The notes under the pieces: generated by a model
Told to the model about the DNA's origin: nothing
Database searches by the model: none
What the model saw: the letters and a program-made list of their open reading frames with translations, nothing else
Shown here: positions 1 to 8,558 of the stretch, piece by piece
Numbering within the stretch: position 1 is the stretch's first letter
Layout: the number at the start of each line of letters is the position of its first letter
DNA from: Acidimicrobiia bacterium UBA4744
GTDB taxonomy: Bacteria > Actinomycetota > Acidimicrobiia > Spongiisociales > UBA4744
Direction: 5' to 3'
Length of the DNA: 64,000 nucleotides
Assembly: GCA_002403855.1 (NCBI GenBank)
Contig: DHIO01000050.1
Coordinates: 18,394 to 82,393, forward strand
Program-made: the position numbers and the translations under genes

Positions 1-489
1 AGAGCGCTGATCGCTTGTGTGACGGCCGATTCGGACAACCTGGTCATTGTGCTCTCCGCCAAAGCGTTGCGACCTGATCTTCTCGTCGTCGCCCGGGCCG
101 CCGAGAGTGAATCGGAGCGGAAGCTGTATCTGGCCGGAGCTGATCGGGTAGTCGCTCCCCAGCGGGTCGGCGCTCACCGGCTGGCTTCCATGGCGTTCCA
201 ACCGGAGCTAGCCGACTTCGTAGATCTCGTTCTGCAAGGCAACCACGTTGAGTTCCGCGTGCAGCAAATGCAGATTCACGAGGATTGCACCATGATCGGA
301 ATGTCGCTCCGGGAGGCCGGGATTCGCCAGCGATCCGGAGCCATGATCCTCGCCGTGCAGGATGAATCACGACGCCTCTACCTCAACCCGGACCCTGACT
401 TGATCATTACCGCCGGCCAGGTCATGGTGGGTATCGGCACCAACGATCAGATCGAGAAGCTCAACACTCTGATGACCGGGGCGGTCTAG
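1..489 (+). CDS. Potassium channel / Trk-type K+ uptake regulatory domain (RCK), 5'-truncated
   Basis: The frame is already open at base 1, so the GTG at 19 is probably internal and the gene starts outside the window; about 162 residues are visible. The first ~50 residues read as the end of a Rossmann-like TrkA-N (RCK-N) domain, with ALIACVTADSDN and LRPDLLVVARA. Residues ~80-160 match a TrkA-C (RCK-C) domain, with SLREAGIRQRSGAMILAV. Family knowledge: such domains sit in the cytoplasm and gate K+ channels or Trk/Ktr transporters on binding a nucleotide or cyclic dinucleotide. Whether a pore domain precedes it cannot be seen. A promoter region and a MerR gene follow. Confidence 0.8.
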   Translation, partial: RALIACVTADSDNLVIVLSAKALRPDLLVVARAAESESERKLYLAGADRVVAPQRVGAHRLASMAFQPELADFVDLVLQGNHVEFRVQQMQIHEDCTMIGMSLREAGIRQRSGAMILAVQDESRRLYLNPDPDLIITAGQVMVGIGTNDQIEKLNTLMTGAV

Positions 490-505
490 ACCCGGCCCTG
501 AAGAG

Positions 506-514
506 TTATCCACA
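506..514 (+). promoter_or_regulatory. Perfect DnaA box (TTATCCACA)
   Basis: The nonamer TTATCCACA matches the DnaA-box consensus TTATNCACA exactly. It lies 8 bases before the -35 element of the merR promoter. Only one copy was seen, so this is not an origin; a role in expression or DnaA titration, or chance, remain possible. Confidence 0.45.
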
Positions 515-521
515 GATACTG

Positions 522-551
522 TTGACAACTCCGTGTCGTTTTCGGTAAGTT
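522..551 (+). promoter_or_regulatory. Candidate sigma-A promoter of the merR gene
   Basis: A perfect -35 TTGACA (522-527) is followed after 18 bases by TAAGTT (546-551). A second -10-like hexamer TAAGCT lies at 575-580, closer to the start codon and followed by the AGAGGAG ribosome-binding site. Either could drive the MerR gene at 605. Confidence 0.5.
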
Positions 552-604
552 GTGGCTCCGTAATTACGAGCGTGTAAGCTAGGACGGCCAAAGAGGAGCG
601 CGAC

Positions 605-1087
605 GTGACGGACATCGGTTACAGAGCCCCGCAGGTATGCAGCCTGGTCGGGATAACCTACCGCCAGCTCGACTACTGGGCACGGACGGGACTGCTCAAG
701 CCTTCGATTCAGAGCGCCAAGGGCTCCGGATCGCAGCGCCGATACTCGTTCACGGATGTTGTGCAACTGAAGGTCATCAAGCGACTGCTCGACGCGGGCA
801 TGAGCCTGAACAAGATTCGTCAAGCAATGGACATCCTGGTTGGACAGTTGCAGAGCGACCAGCCGCTCGTCGATGTCACGCTCCTTTCCGACGGACAGAC
901 CATCTACGCCGCCCACAGCGCCGACGAAGTCGTCGACGTGTTCAGACGTGGGCAGGGAGTATTCGGGATTGCCGTAGGTCCCGTGCAAGCAGAGCTCGAA
1001 GGTCAGATCCACCAGTTGTTCCCTGAGCTGGAAGAGACCGGTTCGGCGGCCACGGTCGCGGCGACCGGGGAGGTTAGAACGACCTGA
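605..1087 (+). CDS. MerR-family transcriptional regulator
   Basis: 160 residues, GTG start 9 bases after AGAGGAG. An N-terminal winged helix-turn-helix (residues ~5-70) shows the MerR signature: YRAPQVCSLVGITYRQLDYW, followed by the wing RRYSFTDVVQLKVIKRLL. The remaining ~85 residues form a small effector/dimer region without obvious Cys metal ligands. Actinobacteria commonly carry MerR genes beside glycine-cleavage genes (the mycobacterial Rv1828/Rv1830 neighbourhood), so regulation of gcv or of cell-growth genes is plausible but inferred. The stop overlaps the probable CTG start of the next gene (CTGA), suggesting translational coupling. Confidence 0.85.
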   Translation: MTDIGYRAPQVCSLVGITYRQLDYWARTGLLKPSIQSAKGSGSQRRYSFTDVVQLKVIKRLLDAGMSLNKIRQAMDILVGQLQSDQPLVDVTLLSDGQTIYAAHSADEVVDVFRRGQGVFGIAVGPVQAELEGQIHQLFPELEETGSAATVAATGEVRTT

Positions 1088-1539
1088 CCATCCACGAGAC
1101 ATTTGGGGCAGGACCGGCCGACACCGCCAACTTCGCCCACAACAGCGAGCGCCAGTTCGCTCGGCTTCTGGACTTCTACGGGATCGAGTGGCAGTACGAG
1201 CCGCGGGCGTTCCCCATCGCCTGGTCCGACGAAGGGAAACCGGTGAGGTTCTTCACACCGGACTTCTACCTTCCCGAAGAGAACCTCTTCATCGAGATCA
1301 CCACGATGAACCAGAAGCTCGTCACCAAGAAGAACCGAAAAGTACGGAGACTGAAGGACTTGTACCCGGACGTCAACTGCAAGGTCTTCTACCAGCGTGA
1401 CTATCTGCACCTGCTGGTCAAATACGGACTCGAAGAACCGGATCACATGGACGAGGTGCCGGCCCCGACCAGAATGCCCGGGCCGCCACAGGTCACGAGG
1501 CTCACGAACGATGCTCCGAGCGACCAGGTGGCGGGATAA
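1084..1539 (+). CDS. Conserved small protein with PD-(D/E)xK-like pattern, probable CTG start
   Basis: The frame is open from 1078 and has no ATG/GTG/TTG before 1243, yet residues upstream of 1243 look coding (FAHNSERQFARLLDFYGIEW). The CTG at 1084 lies 10 bases after GGGGAGG (1067-1073) and overlaps the merR stop as CTGA, so I take it as the start (151 residues). The core TPDFYLPEENLFIEIT followed by KLVTKKNRKVRRL resembles a PD-(D/E)xK nuclease core in which the usual Lys after ExK is Thr. I recall similar sequence as a stand-alone or as an appendage of hypoxanthine phosphoribosyltransferase genes in actinobacteria, but no function is established. Confidence 0.7.
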   Translation: MTIHETFGAGPADTANFAHNSERQFARLLDFYGIEWQYEPRAFPIAWSDEGKPVRFFTPDFYLPEENLFIEITTMNQKLVTKKNRKVRRLKDLYPDVNCKVFYQRDYLHLLVKYGLEEPDHMDEVPAPTRMPGPPQVTRLTNDAPSDQVAG

Positions 1540-1656
1540 TCCCCCCAAGCAGGCTGAACGGCCCTAGCCGCCGTGCCATTCTTTCCCACAGGTGTGCCTC
1601 TTCGGCGCGTCTAGGCTGCGAAGGGAAGAAACCTTCCGGCAGGAGGAGCGGTCGAC

Positions 1657-2709
1657 ATGCCCCAGTCTCCCCTCCACGAGGAACACGTCCGGCTGGGGGC
1701 CCGGTTTGTTGATTTCGCCGGTTGGGATATGCCTGTTCAGTACGAAGGCGTCCTGGCGGAACACGAAGCCGTGCGGTCTGCTGCGGGTGTCTTTGACGTC
1801 TCACATCTGGGCCGGTTTCGCCTGGAGGGGCCGGAAAGCACTCGATTACTGCAGACGCTGCTGTGCAACGATGTTGGAGCGGTCGAGCCGGGCCGCGCTC
1901 AGTACACGATGGCCCTCAACCAATCAGGGGGAATCGAGGACGACATCATCGTGTGGAGATGGGAAGAGGATCGTTACTGGGTAGTACCCAACGGAGCAAA
2001 CGAGGACAAGGTCCGGGCATTGTTCGTCTCTCGTGCCGACACCCGATCGACAATCGAGGATCTTCGAGAGTCAACGGTGCTCTTCGCCGTGCAGGGTCCC
2101 GCTGCACCGGCGGCCATCGAGACGGTGTTGGGACGGCGGCCCGTGCGGTTCTGCCTGTTTGAGACCACGTTTGCGCAGCATCCGGTGTGGGTGGCCGGTA
2201 CCGGTTACACGGGCGAACCCGGCGGAGAGATTGCGGCGCCGATCGACGCGGCGGTTGAGCTGTTCGGGGCTTTCCTGGCAGCCGGCCTTACCCCGGCCGG
2301 TCTCGGTTCGCGGGACACGTTGCGACTGGAGATGGGATATCCGCTCTGGGGACAGGATCTGGATCCCCAAACGACTCCGCTCGAAGCCGGGCTGGCATGG
2401 GTAGTCGACTGGGATCACGAGTTCGTCGGCAAAGAAGCTTTGCAGCGTCAGAGAGACGGAGGTATCCCCAAGGAGCAAATCGGGTTCATCATGGAGGGTC
2501 CTCAGATCGCCAGGAACGGCTATCCGCTTCGGTCCGGCGAAACCACGGGGGTCGTGACCAGTGGTAACTACAGCCCCACCCTCAAGCGGGGAATCGGACT
2601 GGGTTACCTCCCCCCACCTCTCGCGGCCGACCTGCGAGTGGAAGTCCAGGTTCGGGATTCATGGTTGCCGGTTGTACGTCATGACCCGCCCTTCATCGAG
2701 AGGACGTGA
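1657..2709 (+). CDS. gcvT: Glycine cleavage system T protein (aminomethyltransferase)
   Basis: 350 residues, ATG start 6 bases after GGAGGAGCG. It transfers the methylene group from aminomethyl-lipoyl H protein to tetrahydrofolate, releasing ammonia. Family hallmarks: LHEEHVRLGARFVDFAGWDM at the N terminus, FDVSHLGRF near residue 45, SGGIEDDIIVWR near 90 and the C-terminal barrel with GVVTSGNYSPTLKRGIGLGY. Length is slightly short of the usual ~365. The stop overlaps the GTG of gcvPA (GTGA), so T, P1 and P2 form one translationally coupled operon. A -10-like TAGGCT lies at 1612-1617; no glycine riboswitch is visible in the 117-base leader. Confidence 0.95.
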   Translation: MPQSPLHEEHVRLGARFVDFAGWDMPVQYEGVLAEHEAVRSAAGVFDVSHLGRFRLEGPESTRLLQTLLCNDVGAVEPGRAQYTMALNQSGGIEDDIIVWRWEEDRYWVVPNGANEDKVRALFVSRADTRSTIEDLRESTVLFAVQGPAAPAAIETVLGRRPVRFCLFETTFAQHPVWVAGTGYTGEPGGEIAAPIDAAVELFGAFLAAGLTPAGLGSRDTLRLEMGYPLWGQDLDPQTTPLEAGLAWVVDWDHEFVGKEALQRQRDGGIPKEQIGFIMEGPQIARNGYPLRSGETTGVVTSGNYSPTLKRGIGLGYLPPPLAADLRVEVQVRDSWLPVVRHDPPFIERT

Positions 2710-4046
2710 TTGTGGATTTCACACCACACACAGATGACGATGTGGCAATCATGCTGGAAAGGCTGGGTTTGACCGACCCGGCGGACCTGTTTGCACATCT
2801 TCCTGCTGGTGTGCGACTAGACCACGACCCTGGCCTGCCCGAACCGGCTTCTGAGCTCGAGATCGTGCAGATGGTCGATTCCCTCGGCAAGCGGAACCGG
2901 TCGGGACTCGTTTGTTTCGCCGGCGGCGGTTACTACGACCACTACCTACCTCCGCTGGTTTCTGCTCTCACGATGCGACCGGAGTTCGTCACCGCTTATA
3001 CCCCTTACCAGCCGGAGGTGTCGCAAGGTGTGTTGCAGGCGTTGTACGAGTTTCAGTCGATGGTGTGCGAGATGACCGGGATGGACGTAGCCAACGCCTC
3101 GCTCTACGACGGGGCAACCGCCGCGGTGGAAGCCGTGAACCTGGCCGTAGCGGCTACCGGTCGAGCGGCCGTCTGGGTGTCCAGGGGCGTTCATCCGCGC
3201 ACCCGGGAGACCATTGCCACATTCGCCGCGGCTCGGGAGATCGAGATCGTTGAGCATGCCCTGGTCGACGGAAGGACGGTGTGGAACGAAGGAGTCGATG
3301 CGCCGCCGGCCGCGGTGGTTGTAGCCCAACCCAACTACCTCGGCGTCGTCGAAGACTACGACCGGGCAGCGAACGTAGCCCACACCGCTGAAGCCCTGGC
3401 CGTGGCCTCGGTCGATCCCATGACACTGGGGGTGCTCCGCAGTCCCGGGAAGGCAGGGTTTGACGTCACGGTTGCCGAAGGCCAACCGCTTGGTAATCCG
3501 CTGTCCTTCGGTGGTCCGGTAGTCGGCCTCTTTGGCACCACGGCCGCGCACGTGCGGCGCATACCGGGCCGATTGGTCGGTAGGACTGTCGACCGCGACA
3601 ACCAGACCGCGTACGTGCTGACCCTCCGGGCCCGGGAACAAGACATCCGGCGGGCCAAGGCATCTTCGAACATCTGCACCAACCAGTCGCTGAATGCGCT
3701 GGCATCGGCTATTCACCTCGCCTGGCTCGGTCCTCAGGGCCTGCGGGAGGTAGGGGAGCAATCTGCTCAAAAGGCCCACTATCTGGCGGACCGGCTGACG
3801 GAGCTGCCCGGCGTCAACCTCGCCACCGGCGAACCTTTTGTCCGAGAGTTCGCCGTGCAGCTGCCCACCGACCCTCTGGAGGTCATCGATGCCATGGCCG
3901 AGCACGGCTACCTGGCCGGGATCTCCTTGAGCGAAGACTATCCGGAGATGCCCCGAACCATGGGAATCGCCGTCACCGAGAAGCGATCGAGAGCCGAGCT
4001 GGATGGCTACACCGCAGCTCTGGGGGAGGTGTTGGCGCATGGCTGA
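2706..4046 (+). CDS. gcvPA: Glycine dehydrogenase (decarboxylating) subunit 1
   Basis: 446 residues, GTG start in a GTGA overlap with gcvT. It is the N-terminal half of the P protein, which forms an alpha2beta2 enzyme with GcvPB and decarboxylates glycine onto the lipoyl group of H protein. Recognisable stretches: CFAGGGYYDHYLPPLV, FVTAYTPYQPEVSQGVLQAL, the MTGMDVANASLYDGATA motif, and the C-terminal RASSNICTNQSLNAL. No catalytic PLP lysine is expected in this subunit. The split P protein differs from the single-chain GcvP of mycobacteria and streptomycetes. The gene ends 8 bases inside gcvPB. Confidence 0.95.
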   Translation: MIVDFTPHTDDDVAIMLERLGLTDPADLFAHLPAGVRLDHDPGLPEPASELEIVQMVDSLGKRNRSGLVCFAGGGYYDHYLPPLVSALTMRPEFVTAYTPYQPEVSQGVLQALYEFQSMVCEMTGMDVANASLYDGATAAVEAVNLAVAATGRAAVWVSRGVHPRTRETIATFAAAREIEIVEHALVDGRTVWNEGVDAPPAAVVVAQPNYLGVVEDYDRAANVAHTAEALAVASVDPMTLGVLRSPGKAGFDVTVAEGQPLGNPLSFGGPVVGLFGTTAAHVRRIPGRLVGRTVDRDNQTAYVLTLRAREQDIRRAKASSNICTNQSLNALASAIHLAWLGPQGLREVGEQSAQKAHYLADRLTELPGVNLATGEPFVREFAVQLPTDPLEVIDAMAEHGYLAGISLSEDYPEMPRTMGIAVTEKRSRAELDGYTAALGEVLAHG

Positions 4047-5532
4047 GCCGGCCGGCTGCGCATCATCGGCACCACTCGTCGGCGGAGACACCGAACCCAC
4101 CCTTTCTGAGTTTTCCAGCGCGGGTCGACGGGCATCTTCCTTTCCGGTCCTCGACGTCCCCCACCGCCGGCTCGATCTCCCCGAGTCGGCGGGGCAAGCC
4201 CCCCGTCTCCCGGAAGTCTCCGAACACGACCTGGTCATGCATTTCACCCGTCTGGCTCATCGGAACTTCGCGGTCGATCTAGGGGCATATCCGCTCGGCT
4301 CGTGCACCATGAAATACAACCCGAAGGTGTGTGACTGGGCAGGAGCTCACCCCGAGTTCGCCGGGCTACACCCGGCAACACCGGTTCGACTGGTGCAGGG
4401 GGCGCTAGAGGTTCTTCTGGAGACCGAGCGGATTCTGTGCGACCTCACCGGCATGGTGCGCGCCACCTTCCAACCTCCGGCCGGTGCTTCCGGCGAGCTG
4501 ACGGGTCTGATGATCATGCGGGCCCACCACCGCGTCCACGGCGATCCCCGGAGCAAGATCCTCATTCCGGACTCGGCACACGGCACGAATCCTGCTTCGG
4601 TGACTCTCTCCGGCTACGAGGCGGTCGAAGTGCCTTCGAACGATCGCGGTATGGTCGACCTGGCAGCGCTGCACGAAGCCTTGGACGACCAGGTAGCCGG
4701 CCTCATGCTCACCAACCCGAACACTCTGGGTCTGTTCGAAGAAGAGATCCTCGAGATTGCCGACGCCGTTCACGAGGTCGGCGGCCTGCTGTACTACGAC
4801 GGAGCGAACCTCAACGCCATCATGGGTATCGCCCGTCCGGGAGATATGGGGTTCGACATCGTGCATTCGAACCTCCACAAGACATTCGCGACACCGCACG
4901 GCGGTGGGGGACCGGGTTCGGGGCCGGTGGCCGTGGGCGCCGACCTGGTGCGTTACCTGCCCGGCCCTCTCCCCGTTCGAGAAGAGGACGGGCACATCGG
5001 ATGGGAAACGCCGGCGGCCAGTATTGGACGGGTCCACGGCCAGCACGGCAACTTCGTAGTGGTACTGCGTGCCTTGGTCTATATGCGGGCACTCGGCGGC
5101 GAAGGGCTTCGACGAGTAGCCGAACGGGCAGTGCTCAACGCGCGGTATCTGGAGCACCTGCTCGGCGATCGGTACGACCTGCCTTACCCGAGCACTTGCA
5201 TGCACGAGTTCGTGACTTCCGCCAAATCGATCAAGAAGGATACGGGGGTTCGGGCGATGGACATCGTCAAGGCACTCATGGATCGTGGCTACCACGCTCC
5301 CACGGTGTACTTCCCGCTCATCGTCGACGAAGCATTGATGGTCGAGCCAACCGAAACCCATTCCCGTGAGACCATCGAGGCACTGGCGGCTGCGCTCTCG
5401 GAGATCGCCGAACTGGCGTATGAAGATGCTGACGCAGTGAAGACCGCTCCCCTGAGAACACCAGTCCACCGGCCCGACGACGCCCGGGCCGCGCGCAACC
5501 TGCAGGTGACGTGGGCTGCGGGAGAGGAGTGA
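4039..5532 (+). CDS. gcvPB: Glycine dehydrogenase (decarboxylating) subunit 2
   Basis: The ATG at 4039, 9 bases after GGGGGAGG, is preferred over the in-frame start at 4003 inside gcvPA; 497 residues. It is the PLP-carrying half of the P protein. HSNLHKTFATPHGGGGPG contains the Schiff-base lysine (about K281), preceded by YYDGANLNAIMG. The H/LGSCTMKYNPK and HEFVTS stretches are typical of the family. The first ~60 residues are a low-similarity extension. The gene overlaps gcvPA by 8 bases and stops 2 bases before the next start. gcvH and a lipoylation gene are not in the window. Confidence 0.95.
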   Translation: MAEPAGCASSAPLVGGDTEPTLSEFSSAGRRASSFPVLDVPHRRLDLPESAGQAPRLPEVSEHDLVMHFTRLAHRNFAVDLGAYPLGSCTMKYNPKVCDWAGAHPEFAGLHPATPVRLVQGALEVLLETERILCDLTGMVRATFQPPAGASGELTGLMIMRAHHRVHGDPRSKILIPDSAHGTNPASVTLSGYEAVEVPSNDRGMVDLAALHEALDDQVAGLMLTNPNTLGLFEEEILEIADAVHEVGGLLYYDGANLNAIMGIARPGDMGFDIVHSNLHKTFATPHGGGGPGSGPVAVGADLVRYLPGPLPVREEDGHIGWETPAASIGRVHGQHGNFVVVLRALVYMRALGGEGLRRVAERAVLNARYLEHLLGDRYDLPYPSTCMHEFVTSAKSIKKDTGVRAMDIVKALMDRGYHAPTVYFPLIVDEALMVEPTETHSRETIEALAAALSEIAELAYEDADAVKTAPLRTPVHRPDDARAARNLQVTWAAGEE

Positions 5533-5534
5533 GC

Positions 5535-6356
5535 ATGGTGCAAACGACCGATGAAGTGGGGACCTCGGCGTCCGGGGAACGTCAGTTGCGAAGGCACTGG
5601 TTCGGCGAAGAACCTCCCTGGGCCACCGTCCTGATCGTGCACGGTGCAGCGGAGCACAGTGGACGGTTCGACCATGTCGCTACCCAGATGGTCGAGGCGG
5701 GCCTCGATGTGCACAGCTTCGACTGGGTGGGTCACGGCTGGTCGGGCGGGCACCGCTGGCATGTCGAGTCCTACGAGACCTACCACGACGACCTGGCCGA
5801 GCGCCTTGTCTCCACGCGCGCTCCGGATATCCCGCTGGTGCTGTACGGGCAATCCATGGGCGGGCTCATCTCGCTCGGATACTGCCTGTCAAGGGACGAT
5901 CTGCCCGACCTGCTGGTGGTGACCTCGCCCTGGTTGGAGACGGAGGCTCCTGCCCTGCTCAAGACGGTGGTGCCGCTACTGGCGAAAGTAGTTCCGGGCC
6001 TGCGTCTGGACGGTGGCCTCAAGGGTGAACAACTGGCCCGAAACCCGGCGGTGGGCGAGGCGTACTTCGGCGACGAGCTGGTGGAGACCAAGATCACCGC
6101 AGCCTGGGGCGCGGCCAGCCTCCGGGAACAGGCCCGGGTTCGGGACGGATTGCGCTCCCTGCGGGTACCGGTCTTCGTGGTGCATGGTGGGGCGGACACC
6201 ATCGCGCGTCCCCAGGTCAGCGCACCCCTGGGTGAGTTGCCGGACGCCGAACGCCGCCTCTATCCAACCCTGCGGCACGAAACCCACAACGAGCCGGAAG
6301 GCTCCGAGGTGGTGGCGGCCATCATCGAGTGGCTACGAAAGCGGGTCAGGGGATAG
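5535..6356 (+). CDS. Alpha/beta hydrolase, monoacylglycerol-lipase / S33 lysophospholipase type
   Basis: 273 residues from the ATG at 5535 (GGGAGAGGAG just upstream; an in-frame start at 5511 would run into gcvPB). The fold is shown by LIVHGAAEHSGRFDHVA (oxyanion/HG motif), the nucleophile elbow GQSMGG with Ser near residue 107, the acid in HGGADTIA, and the His in RHETHNEP near the C terminus. No signal peptide, so probably cytoplasmic or peripheral. Substrate is likely a short or mono-acyl ester, inferred from the family. It trails the gcv operon by 2 bases and may be co-transcribed. Its 3' end overlaps the convergent add gene by 24 bases. Confidence 0.85.
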   Translation: MVQTTDEVGTSASGERQLRRHWFGEEPPWATVLIVHGAAEHSGRFDHVATQMVEAGLDVHSFDWVGHGWSGGHRWHVESYETYHDDLAERLVSTRAPDIPLVLYGQSMGGLISLGYCLSRDDLPDLLVVTSPWLETEAPALLKTVVPLLAKVVPGLRLDGGLKGEQLARNPAVGEAYFGDELVETKITAAWGAASLREQARVRDGLRSLRVPVFVVHGGADTIARPQVSAPLGELPDAERRLYPTLRHETHNEPEGSEVVAAIIEWLRKRVRG

Positions 6357-7400
6357 CCCCATCCTCTCGTATCCGGGGCGGATCACCTCGGTCAAGAGAC
6401 GCTCTTTGGTCGGTAGCGAGCAGAAAGCCGCCATCATGGATCGCTCTGCGACCTGCTGCAGATCCCGGGTGGTGAACTCATGATGCTCCGCTACCAGTGC
6501 CAGCTCGTCCGACAGTGACGTTCTGCTCATCAACCGGTTGTCGGTGCTGAGGGTGATCGCAAAACCGGCTCGATGGAGTGCTCCCACCGGGTGGTCGGCG
6601 GGGGAGGGATACTCGCCGGTATGGAGATTCGATGTCACGCACACTTCGAGAGGAATCTGATGGTCGCGCACATACGAGGCGAGTCTTCCCAGAGAGATTA
6701 TGTCACCGTCCTCCACCAGGCAGTCATCGACGATCCGGATCCCGTGACCGATGCGGTGGGCGCCGCAGCGCTGCAACGCTCGCCAGATACTGTCCGGACC
6801 ATCGGCCTCGCCGGCGTGGATGGTCAGCGCCATCGACGCCTCGCGGATGTACCGGCAGGCGGGCAGATGATCATCGGCGGGGAAACCGCGTTCCGGCCCC
6901 GACAGGTCGAACCCCACTACTCCTTGCGCCTCCATCTCCACTACCAGGCGGGCCACCTCGAGGGAGTCGGTTTGGTTGCGCAGCGCATCCAGGATGAGGC
7001 CGGTCTCCAAGCCCGTTTCACGTTCGCCGCGGCGGAGACCGGCCAGTGCTGCTTCGATCACTCGCCGGGGTGAAAGGTCCCTCGTAGTGCACAAGGTGGG
7101 TGCAAACCGAATCTCGGCATAGACCACCCCATCGGCGGCCAGATCGACAACCGACTCGTAGGCCACTCTCTCGACGGCCTCGGCCGTCTGCATCACACCC
7201 ACCGTGTGCCGGAAGGCCTCGAGGTAACCCTCCAGCGATCCGGATTCTCCCTGGTAGAACCAGTCCGCCAGTTCGTCGGGATGTTCGGTGGGCAGGCCAC
7301 GGTATTCCTGTTCGGCGGCCAACTCCAGGATCGTCTCAGTCCGGAGGCCTCCATCGAGGTGTTCATGAAGCAAGACCTTGGGAAGCCGGACGACATCCAT
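6333..7400 (-). CDS. add: Adenosine deaminase (ADA type)
   Basis: 355 residues. It converts adenosine or deoxyadenosine to inosine using one Zn2+. Motifs in order: HEHLDG (metal ligands; usual form HAHLDG), GVVGFDLSGPERGFP, TIHAGEADG, HRIGHGIR and STDNRLMSRT. The LDG and TDNR forms match true adenosine deaminases, unlike the paralogue at 31746, which has LEG/TDDP. The ATG lies 6 bases after a TAGCCT hexamer (7407-7412) with no ribosome-binding site, suggesting a leaderless mRNA. It is the second gene leftward from the divergent yajQ/GNAT region. Confidence 0.9.
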   Translation of the reverse strand: MDVVRLPKVLLHEHLDGGLRTETILELAAEQEYRGLPTEHPDELADWFYQGESGSLEGYLEAFRHTVGVMQTAEAVERVAYESVVDLAADGVVYAEIRFAPTLCTTRDLSPRRVIEAALAGLRRGERETGLETGLILDALRNQTDSLEVARLVVEMEAQGVVGFDLSGPERGFPADDHLPACRYIREASMALTIHAGEADGPDSIWRALQRCGAHRIGHGIRIVDDCLVEDGDIISLGRLASYVRDHQIPLEVCVTSNLHTGEYPSPADHPVGALHRAGFAITLSTDNRLMSRTSLSDELALVAEHHEFTTRDLQQVAERSMMAAFCSLPTKERLLTEVIRPGYERMGLSPDPLS

Positions 7401-7409
7401 CGGGCCAGG

Positions 7410-7931
7410 CTAGACCACATACCTGCCGGCGGAATGGCGATCCTCGGCGGCTCTGTGCAGGATGGCGTCGAGCCACCAGCGCCGCTCGATCATTCGTTCC
7501 CCGAACAGAGTGACCTGCATGGTCTCTCCCGGCACGAACCCCTTCGATTCGTAGAAGCTCTCCGCTGCTCGACTCCCAAGGATCACGTCGGCGATGATCG
7601 GCAGCGGGGGGGCCAGGGAACGAACCCATTCGAGCAACAAGCCGGCTGCTCCTCGCCGCCGGAAGACTGGATCAGTACAGATGGCACTGAGCACGATCTG
7701 GTCGTCTTCGATGAAGGCGTCGGCGAAAGCCATGACGGTTCCTTCTTCAACCACGAGGTAGATGGGGTGGTCTTCCCATCTCTGACGGAGGGCGGCAGGC
7801 GAGTACGCAGCCTCCAGCCATGCAGACACCGTCTCGGGTTTGAGGAGCCCTTGGAAAGCGGCCCTCCAGGAGCCTTCAGCGATAGCGGCGACGCTGGTGA
7901 GATCAGACGGTTGCGCCCTTCGAATGATCAC
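7410..7931 (-). CDS. GNAT-family N-acetyltransferase
   Basis: The GTG at 7931 gives 173 residues starting VIIRRAQPSDL, the usual first strand of a GNAT domain; the longer frame to 7985 would reach into the divergent yajQ promoter. A TAGGTT hexamer 7 bases upstream supports a leaderless start. The acetyl-CoA site is seen in ICTDPVFRRRGAAGLLLEWV (R/Q-x-x-G-x-G/A), followed by the SRAAESFYESKGFVPGE strand-helix. Acceptor substrate unknown. The adjacent downstream add gene lies 9 bases away, so the two may share a transcript. Confidence 0.8.
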   Translation of the reverse strand: MIIRRAQPSDLTSVAAIAEGSWRAAFQGLLKPETVSAWLEAAYSPAALRQRWEDHPIYLVVEEGTVMAFADAFIEDDQIVLSAICTDPVFRRRGAAGLLLEWVRSLAPPLPIIADVILGSRAAESFYESKGFVPGETMQVTLFGERMIERRWWLDAILHRAAEDRHSAGRYVV

Positions 7932-8002
7932 CCATCCCAACCTAGTCGACTGCCGTTCGACACGATCAGCCGATGACGAATACATGCACTAACGTCGTCG
8001 TC

Positions 8003-8488
8003 ATGCCGAGTTTCGATGTTGTATCAGAAGTGAACATCCAGGAAGTCCGCAATGCCGTCGACCAGGCGGCTCGGGAGACCCGCACCCGTTACGACTTCAA
8101 AGGGACCGAAACGGGAGTGCGACTGACCGACGAAGGCATCGTGCTCGAGTCGTCGTCGGAAGGGCGTCTCGAGGCCGCTGTGGTAGTCCTCAAAGAGAAG
8201 CTGGTTCGACGGAAGGTATCGCTCAAATCATTGTCCGGTGGGGTGCCCAGAGAGGTCGGCGGATCCCGCTTTCGAGCCGCCTTCGCCCTCCACCAGGGCA
8301 TCGACCAGGAATCCGCTCGGGAGTTGGCCAAATTGGTCCGGGATCTGAAGCTGAAGGTGCAGGCTCAGGTGCACGGCGACCGGGTACGCGTCACGGGCAA
8401 GAAGCGCGACGACCTCCAGCAGGTGATTGCCATGTTGAAAGAACTGGACTACAGGCTCCCGCTGCAATACGTCAACTACCGAGATTGA
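8003..8488 (+). CDS. yajQ: YajQ-family cyclic-di-GMP / nucleotide-binding protein
   Basis: 161 residues from the ATG at 8003, which begins with the canonical PSFDVVSEVNIQEVRNA; the earlier in-frame start at 7973 adds a non-conserved tail. Typical family segments are DFKGTETGVRLTDE, SLKSLSGGVPREVGG and KLKVQAQVHGDRVRVTGKKR ending in LPLQYVNYRD. The family has two ferredoxin-like domains and binds nucleic acid or c-di-GMP in some bacteria; the role in actinobacteria is not established. A TAACGT hexamer 7 bases before the ATG and no ribosome-binding site suggest a leaderless transcript. Confidence 0.9.
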   Translation: MPSFDVVSEVNIQEVRNAVDQAARETRTRYDFKGTETGVRLTDEGIVLESSSEGRLEAAVVVLKEKLVRRKVSLKSLSGGVPREVGGSRFRAAFALHQGIDQESARELAKLVRDLKLKVQAQVHGDRVRVTGKKRDDLQQVIAMLKELDYRLPLQYVNYRD

Positions 8489-8498
8489 GGAACCCCGA

Positions 8499-8513
8499 GA
8501 GGGTTTCGCCCTC
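8499..8513 (+). terminator. Short hairpin after yajQ
   Basis: GAGGG-TTTCG-CCCTC forms a 5-bp stem with a 5-base loop 10 bases after the yajQ stop. No T-run follows, so termination is only a possibility. Confidence 0.3.
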
Positions 8514-8558
8514 CCAAAGCGACCCGCCCCGCCGGGGTGCCTGTGGCAAGATGGAGCC

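Noticed and set aside
1540..1656. Possible glycine riboswitch before gcvT
   Set aside because: The leader is only 117 bases and lacks the paired glycine-aptamer core; only a small GAAGG/CCTTC hairpin and a ribosome-binding site are present.
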